Shown here: positions 40,393-49,409 of the stretch, piece after piece
Position numbering within the stretch: position 1 is the stretch's first letter
How the letters are laid out: every line of letters begins with the position of its first letter
Source: Flavobacteriaceae bacterium
GTDB taxonomy: Bacteria > Bacteroidota > Bacteroidia > Flavobacteriales > Flavobacteriaceae
Length of the DNA stretch: 64,000 nt
Direction of reading: 5' to 3'
Assembly: GCA_947457615.1 (NCBI GenBank)
Contig: CANGWK010000003.1
Span: forward strand, 85,323-149,322
Translations under genes and position numbers: made by a program
The notes under the pieces: model-generated
What the model was told of the DNA's origin: nothing
Database searches by the model: none
Seen by the model: only the letters and a program-made list of their open reading frames with translations

Positions 40393-40438
40393 CCTAATTT
40401 CTTAAGTCTTTAAATAAAATTTGATAAACTTATTCTTT

Positions 40439-40446
40439 TATATTTG
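40439..40446 (+). promoter_or_regulatory. Bacteroidota -7 box for the PagL-like gene
   Basis: TATATTTG, 18 nt before ATG. Confidence 0.5.
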
Positions 40447-40464
40447 TGGCATTAAAATTTTAGA

Positions 40465-41553
40465 ATGAGAAAGTTGTCTTTTATACTTTTATTTGTTTCA
40501 TTCCCTTTTTTTGGACAGAAAAATTGTGATACGGATGCTATAGAAGTTTCTTTTTTGCAAGGAAATGTTATTCCGCATACAAAAGACTTGTATCATTTAC
40601 AGGGACATCCAAACGGGTTAATGCTTAGTTTTGTCAAGCAAACTCATGGCAACGAGGAATGGCATTCGGCCTATAATTTTCCTGATTATGGTATTTATTT
40701 TCAATACCAAGATTACAACAACAATTTTCTTGGAAAATGCTATGGGATTGGAGCTTTATATAATTTTTATTTTTTAAATAGGCACTTAGAATTAAAAGTG
40801 TCCCAAGGAATTGGATATGCCACAAATCCCTATGAAAAAATAAATAACAGTAAAAATAAAGCTTTTGGATCTTCTTTTATGTCAAATACCAATTTTGGAT
40901 TAATTTATAAAGAAGAGCATTTAATTGGTAATCTAGGATTACATGCAGGTTTTCTATTTACGCATTTTTCAAACGGAAGAAAAAAATCACCCAATAGTGG
41001 TATCAACTCTTTTTTGGTTAATGTTGGTTTAAATTATGATTTTTCTGAGGTTAAAACCAGTACAAATGACACTGTTGCAATTATTACAAACAGTAGTGAA
41101 CCGATAAAATATAATTTTGTTTTACGCAGTGGATACAACGAAAGTCAGGTTATTGGTAGCGGGCAACACCCTTTTTACCATGCTTCCTTTTTTATTGACA
41201 AACGGTTTAACCGAAAAAGTGCTCTGCAATTGGGAGCCGAATTTTTCCTGACTAATTCATTTAAGGATTACATAAAGTATAAATCCATTGCTTTTCCGGA
41301 ATTAAATTTAGACCCAAATACCGATTATAAAAGAGTTGGAATATTTACTGGATATGAACTATTTATAAATAAAATTTCCTTAGAAGCACAGGTTGGTTAT
41401 TATATTTATCGCCCTTTTAAAGAAGATATTGCGCTTTATGATAGAGTCGGATTTAAATACCATTTAACTCCTAAAATATATACCGGTTTTTCTGTTAAAA
41501 CACATATGTTTTTGGCAGAGGCTTTAGAATTTGGTATTGGACTAAGATTGTAA
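40465..41553 (+). CDS. PagL-like acyloxyacyl hydrolase (lipid A 3-O-deacylase family)
   Basis: Signal peptide, beta-barrel pattern, HFSNGRKKSPNSGINSFLVNVGLNY motif. Confidence 0.82.
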   Translation: MRKLSFILLFVSFPFFGQKNCDTDAIEVSFLQGNVIPHTKDLYHLQGHPNGLMLSFVKQTHGNEEWHSAYNFPDYGIYFQYQDYNNNFLGKCYGIGALYNFYFLNRHLELKVSQGIGYATNPYEKINNSKNKAFGSSFMSNTNFGLIYKEEHLIGNLGLHAGFLFTHFSNGRKKSPNSGINSFLVNVGLNYDFSEVKTSTNDTVAIITNSSEPIKYNFVLRSGYNESQVIGSGQHPFYHASFFIDKRFNRKSALQLGAEFFLTNSFKDYIKYKSIAFPELNLDPNTDYKRVGIFTGYELFINKISLEAQVGYYIYRPFKEDIALYDRVGFKYHLTPKIYTGFSVKTHMFLAEALEFGIGLRL

Positions 41554-41557
41554 CAAT

Positions 41558-42307
41558 ATGAAAAAGACATTTATTTTATTAACCTTTTTATTGTTTTTCA
41601 TCTCATGTGAAAAGCCTAGTGAATGTATAGAGAGTCCAGGAGATATGGTAACTCGGACAATTCCTGTAAATCCGTTTAACAGAATAAAAGTATATCGTGG
41701 TATTGCAGTTGTGATTTCACAAGGCACTGAATATAAGGTTGAGATTAAATCGGGAAGCAACTTAATTAACAATATTTCGGTAACTCAAATTGATAATCAA
41801 TTGATTTTTAAAGACAATACTACCTGCAATTGGTTGAGAGAATATGGCGAATCCACCATCTTTTTAACCACTCCAAATTTAGAAGAAATTTATTCTAAAA
41901 CAGAGCGAAATATTAGTTCAAATGGCATATTAACATTCCCCACTTTGAGAATTTTTTCTTTAGATAAAGATGGCGATGGTGAAGAAGGTGCTGGAACTGG
42001 CGATTTTAATATTGCAATAAATAATGATCAATTAGTTATCGCAAACAATAATGTGTCGCGTTATTTTATTTCTGGCTCGACAAATACTGGAGTATTTAAT
42101 TTTTGGGCTGGCGATGGGCGAATAGATGCTTCTAATTTAGTAGCACAGACCATAAATGTTTACCACAGAGGATCAAACGACATGATTGTTCGTCCAATAC
42201 AAAGCATCGTTGGGAAAATGGTAAGTACTGGAAATATTATTCTAAAAAATAATCCACCAATTGTAGATGTACAGCAATTGTATCTAGGACGTATAATTTA
42301 CAATTAG
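41558..42307 (+). CDS. DUF2807/GIN-domain putative lipoprotein
   Basis: Lipobox-like FFISCEKP; NPFNRIKVYRGIAVVISQGTEYKVEIKSGSNLINNISV... Confidence 0.82.
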   Translation: MKKTFILLTFLLFFISCEKPSECIESPGDMVTRTIPVNPFNRIKVYRGIAVVISQGTEYKVEIKSGSNLINNISVTQIDNQLIFKDNTTCNWLREYGESTIFLTTPNLEEIYSKTERNISSNGILTFPTLRIFSLDKDGDGEEGAGTGDFNIAINNDQLVIANNNVSRYFISGSTNTGVFNFWAGDGRIDASNLVAQTINVYHRGSNDMIVRPIQSIVGKMVSTGNIILKNNPPIVDVQQLYLGRIIYN

Positions 42308-42310
42308 TTT

Positions 42311-43267
42311 TTAAAAAATAGCAGCTGCTATTTCCTTAATATTCTCGGCTTTTCCCATTGAGTAATAATGCAATACCGGAATTCCGGCAGCAACCAATTC
42401 TTTACTTTGGTCAATACACCATTCTATTCCGACCTGTTTTACAGCATCATTATCTTTCGATTTTACTACTGCCATAATTAAATCATCGGGTAATTCAATA
42501 CTAAAACGATGCGGAATTAAATTCAATTGTTTCTTGGTTGCTATTGGTTTTAACCCAGGAATTATTGGAACTGTTATTCCTGCGGCTCTGCATTTAGCAA
42601 CGAAATCAAAGAACTTTTTGTTGTCAAAAAACATTTGTGTGATAATATAATTAGCTCCATTTTTTATTTTCTCCTTTAAAAAATGAATATCGCTATCCAA
42701 ACTTGGAGCCTCCATGTGCTTCTCTGGATATCCTGAAACACCAATACTAAAATTGGTTTTAGCAGAATTTTTTAAATCTTCGTCTAAGTAAATTCCTTTA
42801 TTCAAATTGTTTATTTGCAATACTAAATCAGATGCAAATTCATTTCCTTCTTTTTCAGGTTTGAAGTAAGTTTCGTTTTTCAAAGCATCTCCACGTAGCG
42901 CAACAACATTATCAATTCCTAGAAAATCTAGATCAATTAACAAATTTTCGGTGTCTTCTTTAGTAAAACCGCCGCACAAAATATGTGGTATAGCATCCAC
43001 ATTATATTTATTTTGTATTGCAGCACAAATTCCTACCGTTCCCGGACGTTTTTTTACAATTTTCTTTTGCAATAAACCGCTAGGTAGTTCTTTAAATTCA
43101 TATTCTTCGCGATGGTACGTCACATCAATAAAAGGAGGATCGAATTCCATTAACGGATCAATACTGTCAAAAATAGATTGTATATTTTGCCCTTTTAGTG
43201 GCGGTAAAATTTCAAAAGAAAATAATGGTTTTCCTTGAGCGTTTTCTATGTGTTGCGTTACTTTCAT
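42311..43267 (-). CDS. metF: Methylenetetrahydrofolate reductase
   Basis: FSFEILPPLKGQNIQSIF, VVALRGDAL, GVSGYPEKHMEAPS. Confidence 0.95.
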   Translation of the reverse strand: MKVTQHIENAQGKPLFSFEILPPLKGQNIQSIFDSIDPLMEFDPPFIDVTYHREEYEFKELPSGLLQKKIVKKRPGTVGICAAIQNKYNVDAIPHILCGGFTKEDTENLLIDLDFLGIDNVVALRGDALKNETYFKPEKEGNEFASDLVLQINNLNKGIYLDEDLKNSAKTNFSIGVSGYPEKHMEAPSLDSDIHFLKEKIKNGANYIITQMFFDNKKFFDFVAKCRAAGITVPIIPGLKPIATKKQLNLIPHRFSIELPDDLIMAVVKSKDNDAVKQVGIEWCIDQSKELVAAGIPVLHYYSMGKAENIKEIAAAIF

Positions 43268-43269
43268 TT

Positions 43270-43325
43270 TATTAGGTTTTGGGCCTTGGGTCTTGGGTTG
43301 TTGGACTAAAACCTAACACCCTAAC
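43270..43325. repeat. GGGTTTT-type short repeats with inverted end
   Basis: ttaggttttgggccttgggtcttgggttgttggactaaaacctaacaccctaa; arms ttaggtttt/aaaacctaa. Confidence 0.7.
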
Positions 43326-43340
43326 CGTAATGCCTATTTA

Positions 43341-46028
43341 TTAATCTGCTATATTTGGATTAAGCCATTTGTGGGCCATTTCGGTGGAAATTCCTCTTCG
43401 TTTGGCATAGTCTATTACCTGATCTCCTTTTATTTTTCCGAGTCCGAAATACTTACTTTCGGGGTTTGCAAAATAGTAACCTGATACTGAGGATGCTGGC
43501 CACATTGCCATACTTTCAGTTAACCTTACTCCAATTTCTTTTTCGACGTTTAGTAATTTCCAAATTGTTGGTTTTTCTAAATGATCAGGGCAGGCAGGAT
43601 AACCTGGTGCAGGACGAATTCCATTATATTCCTCAGCTATTAAATCTTGGTTATTTAAATTTTCATCAGAAGCATAACCCCAAATTTCTTTACGGACTTT
43701 TAGATGCAAATATTCGGCAAAGGCCTCGGCCAATCTATCGCCTAATGCTTTTACTAATATGGAATTATAGTCGTCTAATTGTGTTTCAAATTCAATTGCT
43801 TTTTCTTCCACTCCAAATCCAGTAGTTACGCAAAAACAACCAATATAATCTTGCTTTCCCGAATGCTTTGGAGCAATAAAATCGGATAAAGAAATGTTTG
43901 GAGCACCAGCTGTTTTCAAACTTTGTTGTCTTAAAGTTAGAAGCTGGAAGCTGGAGGCAGGAAGTTTAACTTCAATGTCATCATCGTTTATAGTATTCGC
44001 AGGAAAAATTCCTAGAATTCCTTTGGCGGTTAGCCATTTTTCAGAAACAATTTTTCGCAACATTTCTTGAGCGTCCGCAAATAAATTGGTTGCTTGTTCC
44101 CCAACAACTTCATCAGTTAATATTGCAGGATATTTTCCATATAATTCCCACGAATTGAAAAAAGGTGTCCAATCGATAAAATCTACTAATTCTGAAAGTT
44201 CTACTTCAATAGTTTTTGTACCTATAAAATTTGGCTTTACTGGATTGAAGTTATCCCAATTTAATTGCAATTTGTTTTTTCGTGCATCTTCTATGGAAAG
44301 GAAATTCTTATCTCGACTTCGGTTTAAATATCCTTCTCTAAGCGCATCATATTCTTCGCGAATACCTTTCACATATTCTGCTTTGCTTTCAACTTGCAAT
44401 AAATTACTAGCCACCGTTACCGCCCTTGAAGCATCATTTACGTGAATTACAGTTGCAGTATATTCGGGCGCAATTTTCACAGCAGTGTGTGCTCGAGAAG
44501 TAGTTGCGCCACCAATCATTATTGGAATTTTAATATTTAATTTATCTAATTCTTTAGCTAAATAAACCATCTCATCTAGGGATGGTGTAATTAATCCGCT
44601 GAGTCCAATAATATCCACATTATGTTCAATTGCTGCTTGGATAATTTTTTCTGGAGGAACCATAACTCCCAAATCAATAATTTCAAAATTATTACATCCT
44701 AAAACTACTGCAACAATATTTTTACCTATATCATGCACATCTCCTTTTACTGTAGCCATAAGGATTTTTCCGTTACTTGAGGAAGTCAAGCCATCTTTTT
44801 CAAGTTCAATATATGGCAAAAGATGCGCCACCGCTTTTTTCATTACCCTAGCCGATTTTACGACTTGGGGTAAAAACATTTTTCCGCTTCCGAATAAATC
44901 GCCAACTACATTCATTCCTGCCATTAGGTTTATTTCTATAACTTCAATGGCTTTGTTTGCCTCTAATCGAGCTTCCTCAACATCCAATTCAATAAATTCA
45001 TCTATACCTTTTACTAACGAATGGGTTAGTCGTTCTTGAATAGAAGTACTTCGCCATTCTACCTCTCCCCCAACCCCTCTCCGAAGGAGAGGGGAGTAGG
45101 ATCCTTTAAAAGTTTCTGCTAAATCTAATAATCTTTCGGTAGCATCTTCTCTTCTATTTAGGAGAACATCTTCAACATGTTCTAAAAGTGTTGAGTCAAT
45201 TTGATCATAAATTTCAAGCATTTCTGGATTTACAATTCCCATGGTCATTCCGTTTTGGATAGCATGGTATAAAAAGGCCGAATGCATAGCTTCCCGAACT
45301 TTATCGTTACCACGAAACGAGAAAGAAACATTGCTTACTCCCCCCGAAACTCCTGCAAAAGGAAGGTTTTCTCGAATCCATTTGGTGGCTTTGAAAAAAT
45401 CTAAAGCGTTTAATTTATGTTCGTCCATTCCGGTTGCAACCGGAAAAATATTTGGATCAAAAATTATGTCTCTCGCAGGAAAATTTACTTCGTTTACTAG
45501 AATATCATAACTTCTTTTGCAAATTTCTATACGTCTTTCGTAAGTATCGGCTTGACCTTTTTCGTCAAATGCCATAACAATTACTGCCGCACCATATCGT
45601 TTTATTAATTTGGCATGGTGGATAAATTGTGCTTCTCCTTCTTTTAAAGAGATAGAATTGACAACTCCTTTTCCTTGAATAACTTTTAAACCCGCTTCGA
45701 TAATTTCCCATTTGGAACTATCAATCATAACAGGAACTCGAGCAATATCTGGTTCGGCGGCAATTAGATTTAGGAATTTGGTCATTGCATAAACTCCATC
45801 TAACATTCCTTCATCCATATTAACATCGATGATTTGCGCACCACCTTCTACTTGTTCTCGTGCAACAGAAATTGCATCTTCGTACTTTTCTTCTTTTATT
45901 AATCGGAGAAATTTTCGGGAACCTGTAACATTAGTTCGTTCTCCAACGTTCACGAAAATAGAATTTTCATTTACGTAAAGTGGCTCTAAACCAGAAAGTT
46001 GCAAATTTATTTTATTTGATCTTGTCAT
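43341..46028 (-). CDS. metH: Cobalamin-dependent methionine synthase, C-terminal half (pterin, B12 and activation domains)
   Basis: [50 protein letters not shown], activation domain [21 protein letters not shown]. Confidence 0.95.
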   Translation of the reverse strand: MTRSNKINLQLSGLEPLYVNENSIFVNVGERTNVTGSRKFLRLIKEEKYEDAISVAREQVEGGAQIIDVNMDEGMLDGVYAMTKFLNLIAAEPDIARVPVMIDSSKWEIIEAGLKVIQGKGVVNSISLKEGEAQFIHHAKLIKRYGAAVIVMAFDEKGQADTYERRIEICKRSYDILVNEVNFPARDIIFDPNIFPVATGMDEHKLNALDFFKATKWIRENLPFAGVSGGVSNVSFSFRGNDKVREAMHSAFLYHAIQNGMTMGIVNPEMLEIYDQIDSTLLEHVEDVLLNRREDATERLLDLAETFKGSYSPLLRRGVGGEVEWRSTSIQERLTHSLVKGIDEFIELDVEEARLEANKAIEVIEINLMAGMNVVGDLFGSGKMFLPQVVKSARVMKKAVAHLLPYIELEKDGLTSSSNGKILMATVKGDVHDIGKNIVAVVLGCNNFEIIDLGVMVPPEKIIQAAIEHNVDIIGLSGLITPSLDEMVYLAKELDKLNIKIPIMIGGATTSRAHTAVKIAPEYTATVIHVNDASRAVTVASNLLQVESKAEYVKGIREEYDALREGYLNRSRDKNFLSIEDARKNKLQLNWDNFNPVKPNFIGTKTIEVELSELVDFIDWTPFFNSWELYGKYPAILTDEVVGEQATNLFADAQEMLRKIVSEKWLTAKGILGIFPANTINDDDIEVKLPASSFQLLTLRQQSLKTAGAPNISLSDFIAPKHSGKQDYIGCFCVTTGFGVEEKAIEFETQLDDYNSILVKALGDRLAEAFAEYLHLKVRKEIWGYASDENLNNQDLIAEEYNGIRPAPGYPACPDHLEKPTIWKLLNVEKEIGVRLTESMAMWPASSVSGYYFANPESKYFGLGKIKGDQVIDYAKRRGISTEMAHKWLNPNIAD
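45061..45096 (-). repeat. CCTCTCCCCC-AACCCCTCTCC-GAAGGAGAGGGGAG repeat inside metH
   Basis: acctctcccccaacccctctccgaaggagaggggag, in frame, encoding [12 protein letters not shown]. Confidence 0.85.
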
Positions 46029-46081
46029 ATTTAATTATCAATAAGACGCTTATAACTAATTTATTATTTTGAAAATGAAAT

Positions 46082-46591
46082 TTAATTTGTTAAATAATAT
46101 TTTACATTAACTAACTGAATTGATTGTATCACACCCAAATTAAGAGATGCCTGTTTATCAAAAGAAAAAATACAACTTGAATTAGGATTTATTTCATTGC
46201 AGGTAGAAATTGCTCCATTAGTAAAACCTGAAGAAGACTCAAGACCATCCGTATTTACAGTTATAAAAGCAAAACCTTTTATTATAAAATTATTTGGATT
46301 ATTTAGTTTTATATCAAATTTCAATCTGTTTGTATTATTCCCTGTGTCAGGAGTGAAATTAAAATTTAGTACTTCGTAAGTAAAATTTTGTAGTGGTGTT
46401 TGCTCTTGTATAGGAGTTACAACATAATCACATGGAACCACGGATTGAGATTCAGGAATATAAGAAGAACCAGTTGGTGTTATAATAGTTCTGCTTGGAA
46501 TAACAATTGTTTTAGTACAATTTTCAGCTGTAGAACAACTAGCAAGAGTACTTAAAACAATACTGCAAAGAAATAGGATATTTTTTTTCAT
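46082..46591 (-). CDS. Putative lipoprotein between the two metH halves
   Basis: Lipobox-like LASCSTAEN; no family recognised. Confidence 0.7.
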   Translation of the reverse strand: MKKNILFLCSIVLSTLASCSTAENCTKTIVIPSRTIITPTGSSYIPESQSVVPCDYVVTPIQEQTPLQNFTYEVLNFNFTPDTGNNTNRLKFDIKLNNPNNFIIKGFAFITVNTDGLESSSGFTNGAISTCNEINPNSSCIFSFDKQASLNLGVIQSIQLVNVKYYLTN

Positions 46592-46593
46592 TT

Positions 46594-47571
46594 TTAAACT
46601 ATTCTAGGTTTGAATTCTTTTGCAACGTCTGCAATTGCTTTTATATGCTCTGGCGTTGTGCCGCAACATCCGCCAATTATGTTTACTAAATTGTCATTTA
46701 GATATTCTCTAATTAAGGCTTGCATTTCTAATGGTGTTTGATCGTATTGACCAAAGGCATTAGGCAAACCAGCATTAGGATGAGCCGATATATTTAATTG
46801 GGTATTCATTGCCAATCGCTTTAAGTAAGGTTTTAATTGATCGGCACCCAATGCACAATTAAACCCAATGCTTAACAACGGTATGTGCGAAATGGAGATT
46901 AAAAACGCTTCTACTGTTTGACCTGAAAGGGTTCTTCCGGACGCATCGGTGATGGTGCCAGAAACCATTAATGGAATATCTATATTGCGTTCTTCTTTAA
47001 CATCTTCGATAGCGAAAAGTGCAGCTTTGGCATTTAAGGTGTCAAATATCGTTTCAACTAATAGAACATCGCAACCGCCATCAACTAGTGCTTCTACTTG
47101 TTGTTTATAGGCAATTCGTAAACCGTCAAAAGTTACTGCACGATATCCTGGATCATTTACATCTGGACTCATGGAAGCAGTTCTATTGGTTGGTCCTATA
47201 GATCCAGCTACAAAACGAGGTCTATCCGTAAATTCGTCCGCAACTTCACGGGCAATTTTAGCCGATTGGTAGTTTAGTTCGTATACGATATCTTCAAGGT
47301 GGTAATCTGCCATTCCGATGGTGGTTCCAGAGAAGGTGTTTGTTTCTACAATGTCGGCACCTGCTTGAAAATACAAACGATGGACTTGCTTAACGGCTTC
47401 GGGTTGGGTGATAGAAAGTAAGTCGTTGTTGCCTTTTAAGGAATGTGGGAAGTCTTTAAATCGTTCGCCTCGAAAATCTTCTTCAGAGAAGTTGTTTCGT
47501 TGCAACATGGTCCCCATGGCGCCATCGAGCACAAGGATTCTTTCTTTTATTGCTTGTTCTATTTTAGTCAT
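46594..47571 (-). CDS. metH: Homocysteine S-methyltransferase, N-terminal half of split MetH
   Basis: ILVLDGAMGTMLQRNNFSEEDFRGERF, Zn ligands GFNCALGAD and IIGGCCGTTPEHI. Confidence 0.94.
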   Translation of the reverse strand: MTKIEQAIKERILVLDGAMGTMLQRNNFSEEDFRGERFKDFPHSLKGNNDLLSITQPEAVKQVHRLYFQAGADIVETNTFSGTTIGMADYHLEDIVYELNYQSAKIAREVADEFTDRPRFVAGSIGPTNRTASMSPDVNDPGYRAVTFDGLRIAYKQQVEALVDGGCDVLLVETIFDTLNAKAALFAIEDVKEERNIDIPLMVSGTITDASGRTLSGQTVEAFLISISHIPLLSIGFNCALGADQLKPYLKRLAMNTQLNISAHPNAGLPNAFGQYDQTPLEMQALIREYLNDNLVNIIGGCCGTTPEHIKAIADVAKEFKPRIV

Positions 47572-47707
47572 AGTTTTTATTTCACAGAGATTAACTAAGT
47601 TTTCACGAAGTCTCTCAAAGATTTTATTTTTTAAACCATAATGGAAATTAAGTTTATTAAGAAATAATTCTTTTAGAAACTTAATTTTACAAAAAGGGAT
47701 TGCTCTT

Positions 47708-47825
47708 TAGCCCCGATTGAAGTGGAAATCCTTTCCAACCTGACAGGTTTTTGAAACCTGTAAGGTTGGAAAGATTGCAACAAAAAGCGGGAAATTGGTT
47801 TGCTAAAATGCGCAAGCCATTCGCT
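47708..47825 (+). repeat. Dispersed repeat family A copy with internal hairpin
   Basis: TAGCCCCGATTGAAGTGGAAATCC + hairpin CCAACCTGACAGGTTT/AAACCTGTAAGGTTGG (47735-47769) + GCAACAAAAAGCGGGAAATTGGTTTGCTAAAATGCGCAAGCCATTCGCT. Confidence 0.85.
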
Positions 47826-47913
47826 ACATATTATTTCAATTGTCAAATGACGTATGAAAATTCTGCAATGTAATTGTATGTTATCGTGGAAAGAGAGAGG
47901 GGAAATTCTCGTG

Positions 47914-48013
47914 GTTATCTTTGTTTGATTTCTCAAACTAGAATGTAGCACCTTCTACAGGGTAGGGTTGCTAAGCTTTCGTCGGGTCTATTCCCTCGGG
48001 CTTTCGTGATAAC
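47914..48013 (-). ncRNA. SAM-I (S-box) riboswitch aptamer
   Basis: Reverse strand GTTATCACGAAAGCCCGAGGGAATAGACCCGACGAAAGCTTAGCAACCCTACCCTGTAGAAGGTGCTACATTCTAGTTTGAGAAATCAAACAAAGATAAC: P1 GTTATC/GATAAC, GAGGGA...GACCC, CTTAGCAACC core, GGTGCTACATTCT, P4 GTTTGA-GAAA-TCAAAC. Confidence 0.9.
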
Positions 48014-48112
48014 AAACAGTATGTTTATGAACACTGCAAAGTAAGGACATAGAATTGGTAATTGCAATAAAAATCTTAAATATGTTTGAATTTTATACTA
48101 TATCGTTGTAAT

Positions 48113-48146
48113 AAAAAAGGAGCTTAATAAATTAAGCTCCTTTGAA
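48113..48146 (-). terminator. Terminator downstream of the T9SS protein gene
   Basis: AAAGGAGCTTAA-taaa-TTAAGCTCCTTT; T-run on the reverse strand. Confidence 0.85.
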
Positions 48147-48163
48147 AATATAATTAAAGATAA

Positions 48164-49165
48164 TTATTTTTTTATGATTTTAGAAGTTCCAACTCCTAAT
48201 TCAGATTGTACTTTAACAAAGTATACTCCAGCATTTAACTCTCCAATGTTTATTTGCATAGCATCAGAACCCTTGTTATTGTTGTTTTCGCTTACAATTC
48301 TTCCATTGATATCGATTACTTTAATGTTTTCAATTGCAACACTATTTTTAGAAGTTACACTAAAAACATCCGTAACTGGGTTTGGCTGGATAGAGAAATT
48401 GCTAGTAAAAAAAGACTGTGTACTAGCAGTTGGTCGGTCTACTGAGAAAGTATCTATACCAATAATATCAGAATTAGCTCCATTTGATCCTGCGTTAGTA
48501 ACAAAATATCTAAAACCAAAATTTACTGGTGTAAGTCCTGTAAGTCCAGAAACCGTGTAAGAATATTGTGTCCAAGTTTTAGGATATACAAAACCTTGAG
48601 CTAATGTAGGATTCACAGAAACGCATAAAGTTGAAAAACTTCCTACACCTGTTGTTCCAGTAGGATTTGTTACAGCTGCAGCTGTACTCATTCTTAATTC
48701 CAATCGATCAGGATAATCGGATGTTCCGCTAGTTCCCTTACGAGAGTAGAAAGTAACAATATCGCCATTTTGAACAGACATTGTTGGTGAAATTAACCAG
48801 TTGCTAATTGTTGCACCAGTAGCTGCCGTACTTGTAGTGCTTGTAAAATTAACTAACGCAAAAGTATTTTCTGTACCATCTTGACCATTTGGTATTGGGC
48901 AAGTTTCTCCAGTAACATATTCTTGATTTTGAAATGGAGATGGATTTACAGGAGGAACAGCACCTGTATCCACAACAAAAGAAGTGTAGTTCGCAACAGA
49001 CCAAAGCGTAGTTGCTGAGGGCAAAGTGCTTTGATTTGTTCTTGCCCAACCATCTGTACTAGTCATGGTAGCTGTTGGATCAGTAAATCCGTAATTGTAA
49101 ACGTTTGTTTGTGAGGTAGCTATAAAAGAAACAAACAAAGTTAAAAAAAGTAAATTTTTCATCAT
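48164..49165 (-). CDS. Choice-of-anchor-J-like secreted protein with T9SS type A C-terminal signal
   Basis: Signal peptide; TNPTGTTGVGSFSTLCVSVNP...; C-terminus FSIQPNPVTDVFSVTSKNS...KIIKK. Confidence 0.82.
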   Translation of the reverse strand: MMKNLLFLTLFVSFIATSQTNVYNYGFTDPTATMTSTDGWARTNQSTLPSATTLWSVANYTSFVVDTGAVPPVNPSPFQNQEYVTGETCPIPNGQDGTENTFALVNFTSTTSTAATGATISNWLISPTMSVQNGDIVTFYSRKGTSGTSDYPDRLELRMSTAAAVTNPTGTTGVGSFSTLCVSVNPTLAQGFVYPKTWTQYSYTVSGLTGLTPVNFGFRYFVTNAGSNGANSDIIGIDTFSVDRPTASTQSFFTSNFSIQPNPVTDVFSVTSKNSVAIENIKVIDINGRIVSENNNNKGSDAMQINIGELNAGVYFVKVQSELGVGTSKIIKK

Positions 49166-49243
49166 GATAATATATTTTAATTAATGTTTACACAAATATA
49201 AATAAAAAAAATGGATAAAGATTTTTTATATCTAAAACTTTTC

Positions 49244-49251
49244 TAAATTTG
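49244..49251 (+). promoter_or_regulatory. Bacteroidota -7 box (TAnnTTTG) for metK
   Basis: TAAATTTG about 10 nt upstream of the SAM-II-like element. Confidence 0.6.
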
Positions 49252-49261
49252 CAATCAGAAT

Positions 49262-49313
49262 AAAGAGGAAAAATTTGAACTGATTGCAACCTCGTTAAAA
49301 AATGCTAAAGCAG
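49262..49313 (+). ncRNA. SAM-II-like (SAM_alpha) riboswitch upstream of metK
   Basis: AAAGAGGAAAAATTTGAACTGATTGCAACCTCGTTAAAAAATGCTAAAGCAG: P1 GAGG/CCTC around an ATTTGA..CTGATTGCA loop, then GTTAAA...GCTAAAGC pseudoknot strand; follows TAAATTTG box at 49244-49251. Confidence 0.75.
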
Positions 49314-49409
49314 AATACCTCGCCTTTAGTATTTCGTGCAATTTTCATTTTTCTTCACTTAAATTAATTAATTATTACTGAACAATTTCAGTATAAAAAC
49401 TAAATTATT

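Noticed and set aside
43341-47571. Split metH as a frameshift or assembly error
   Set aside because: The halves split at a domain boundary, are separated by a complete 169-aa ORF, each has its own start and stop, and the split is known in Bacteroidota.
47735-47769. Intrinsic terminator acting as the SAM-I expression platform
   Set aside because: Strong stem but no T-run on either side in the minus direction, and more than 140 nt from the aptamer; more simply part of the dispersed repeat. Regulatory effect left as a question.
47673-47951. 92-aa minus-strand ORF MLHSSLRNQTKITT...
   Set aside because: Overlaps the SAM-I riboswitch 3' part and a dispersed repeat; no protein-like features.
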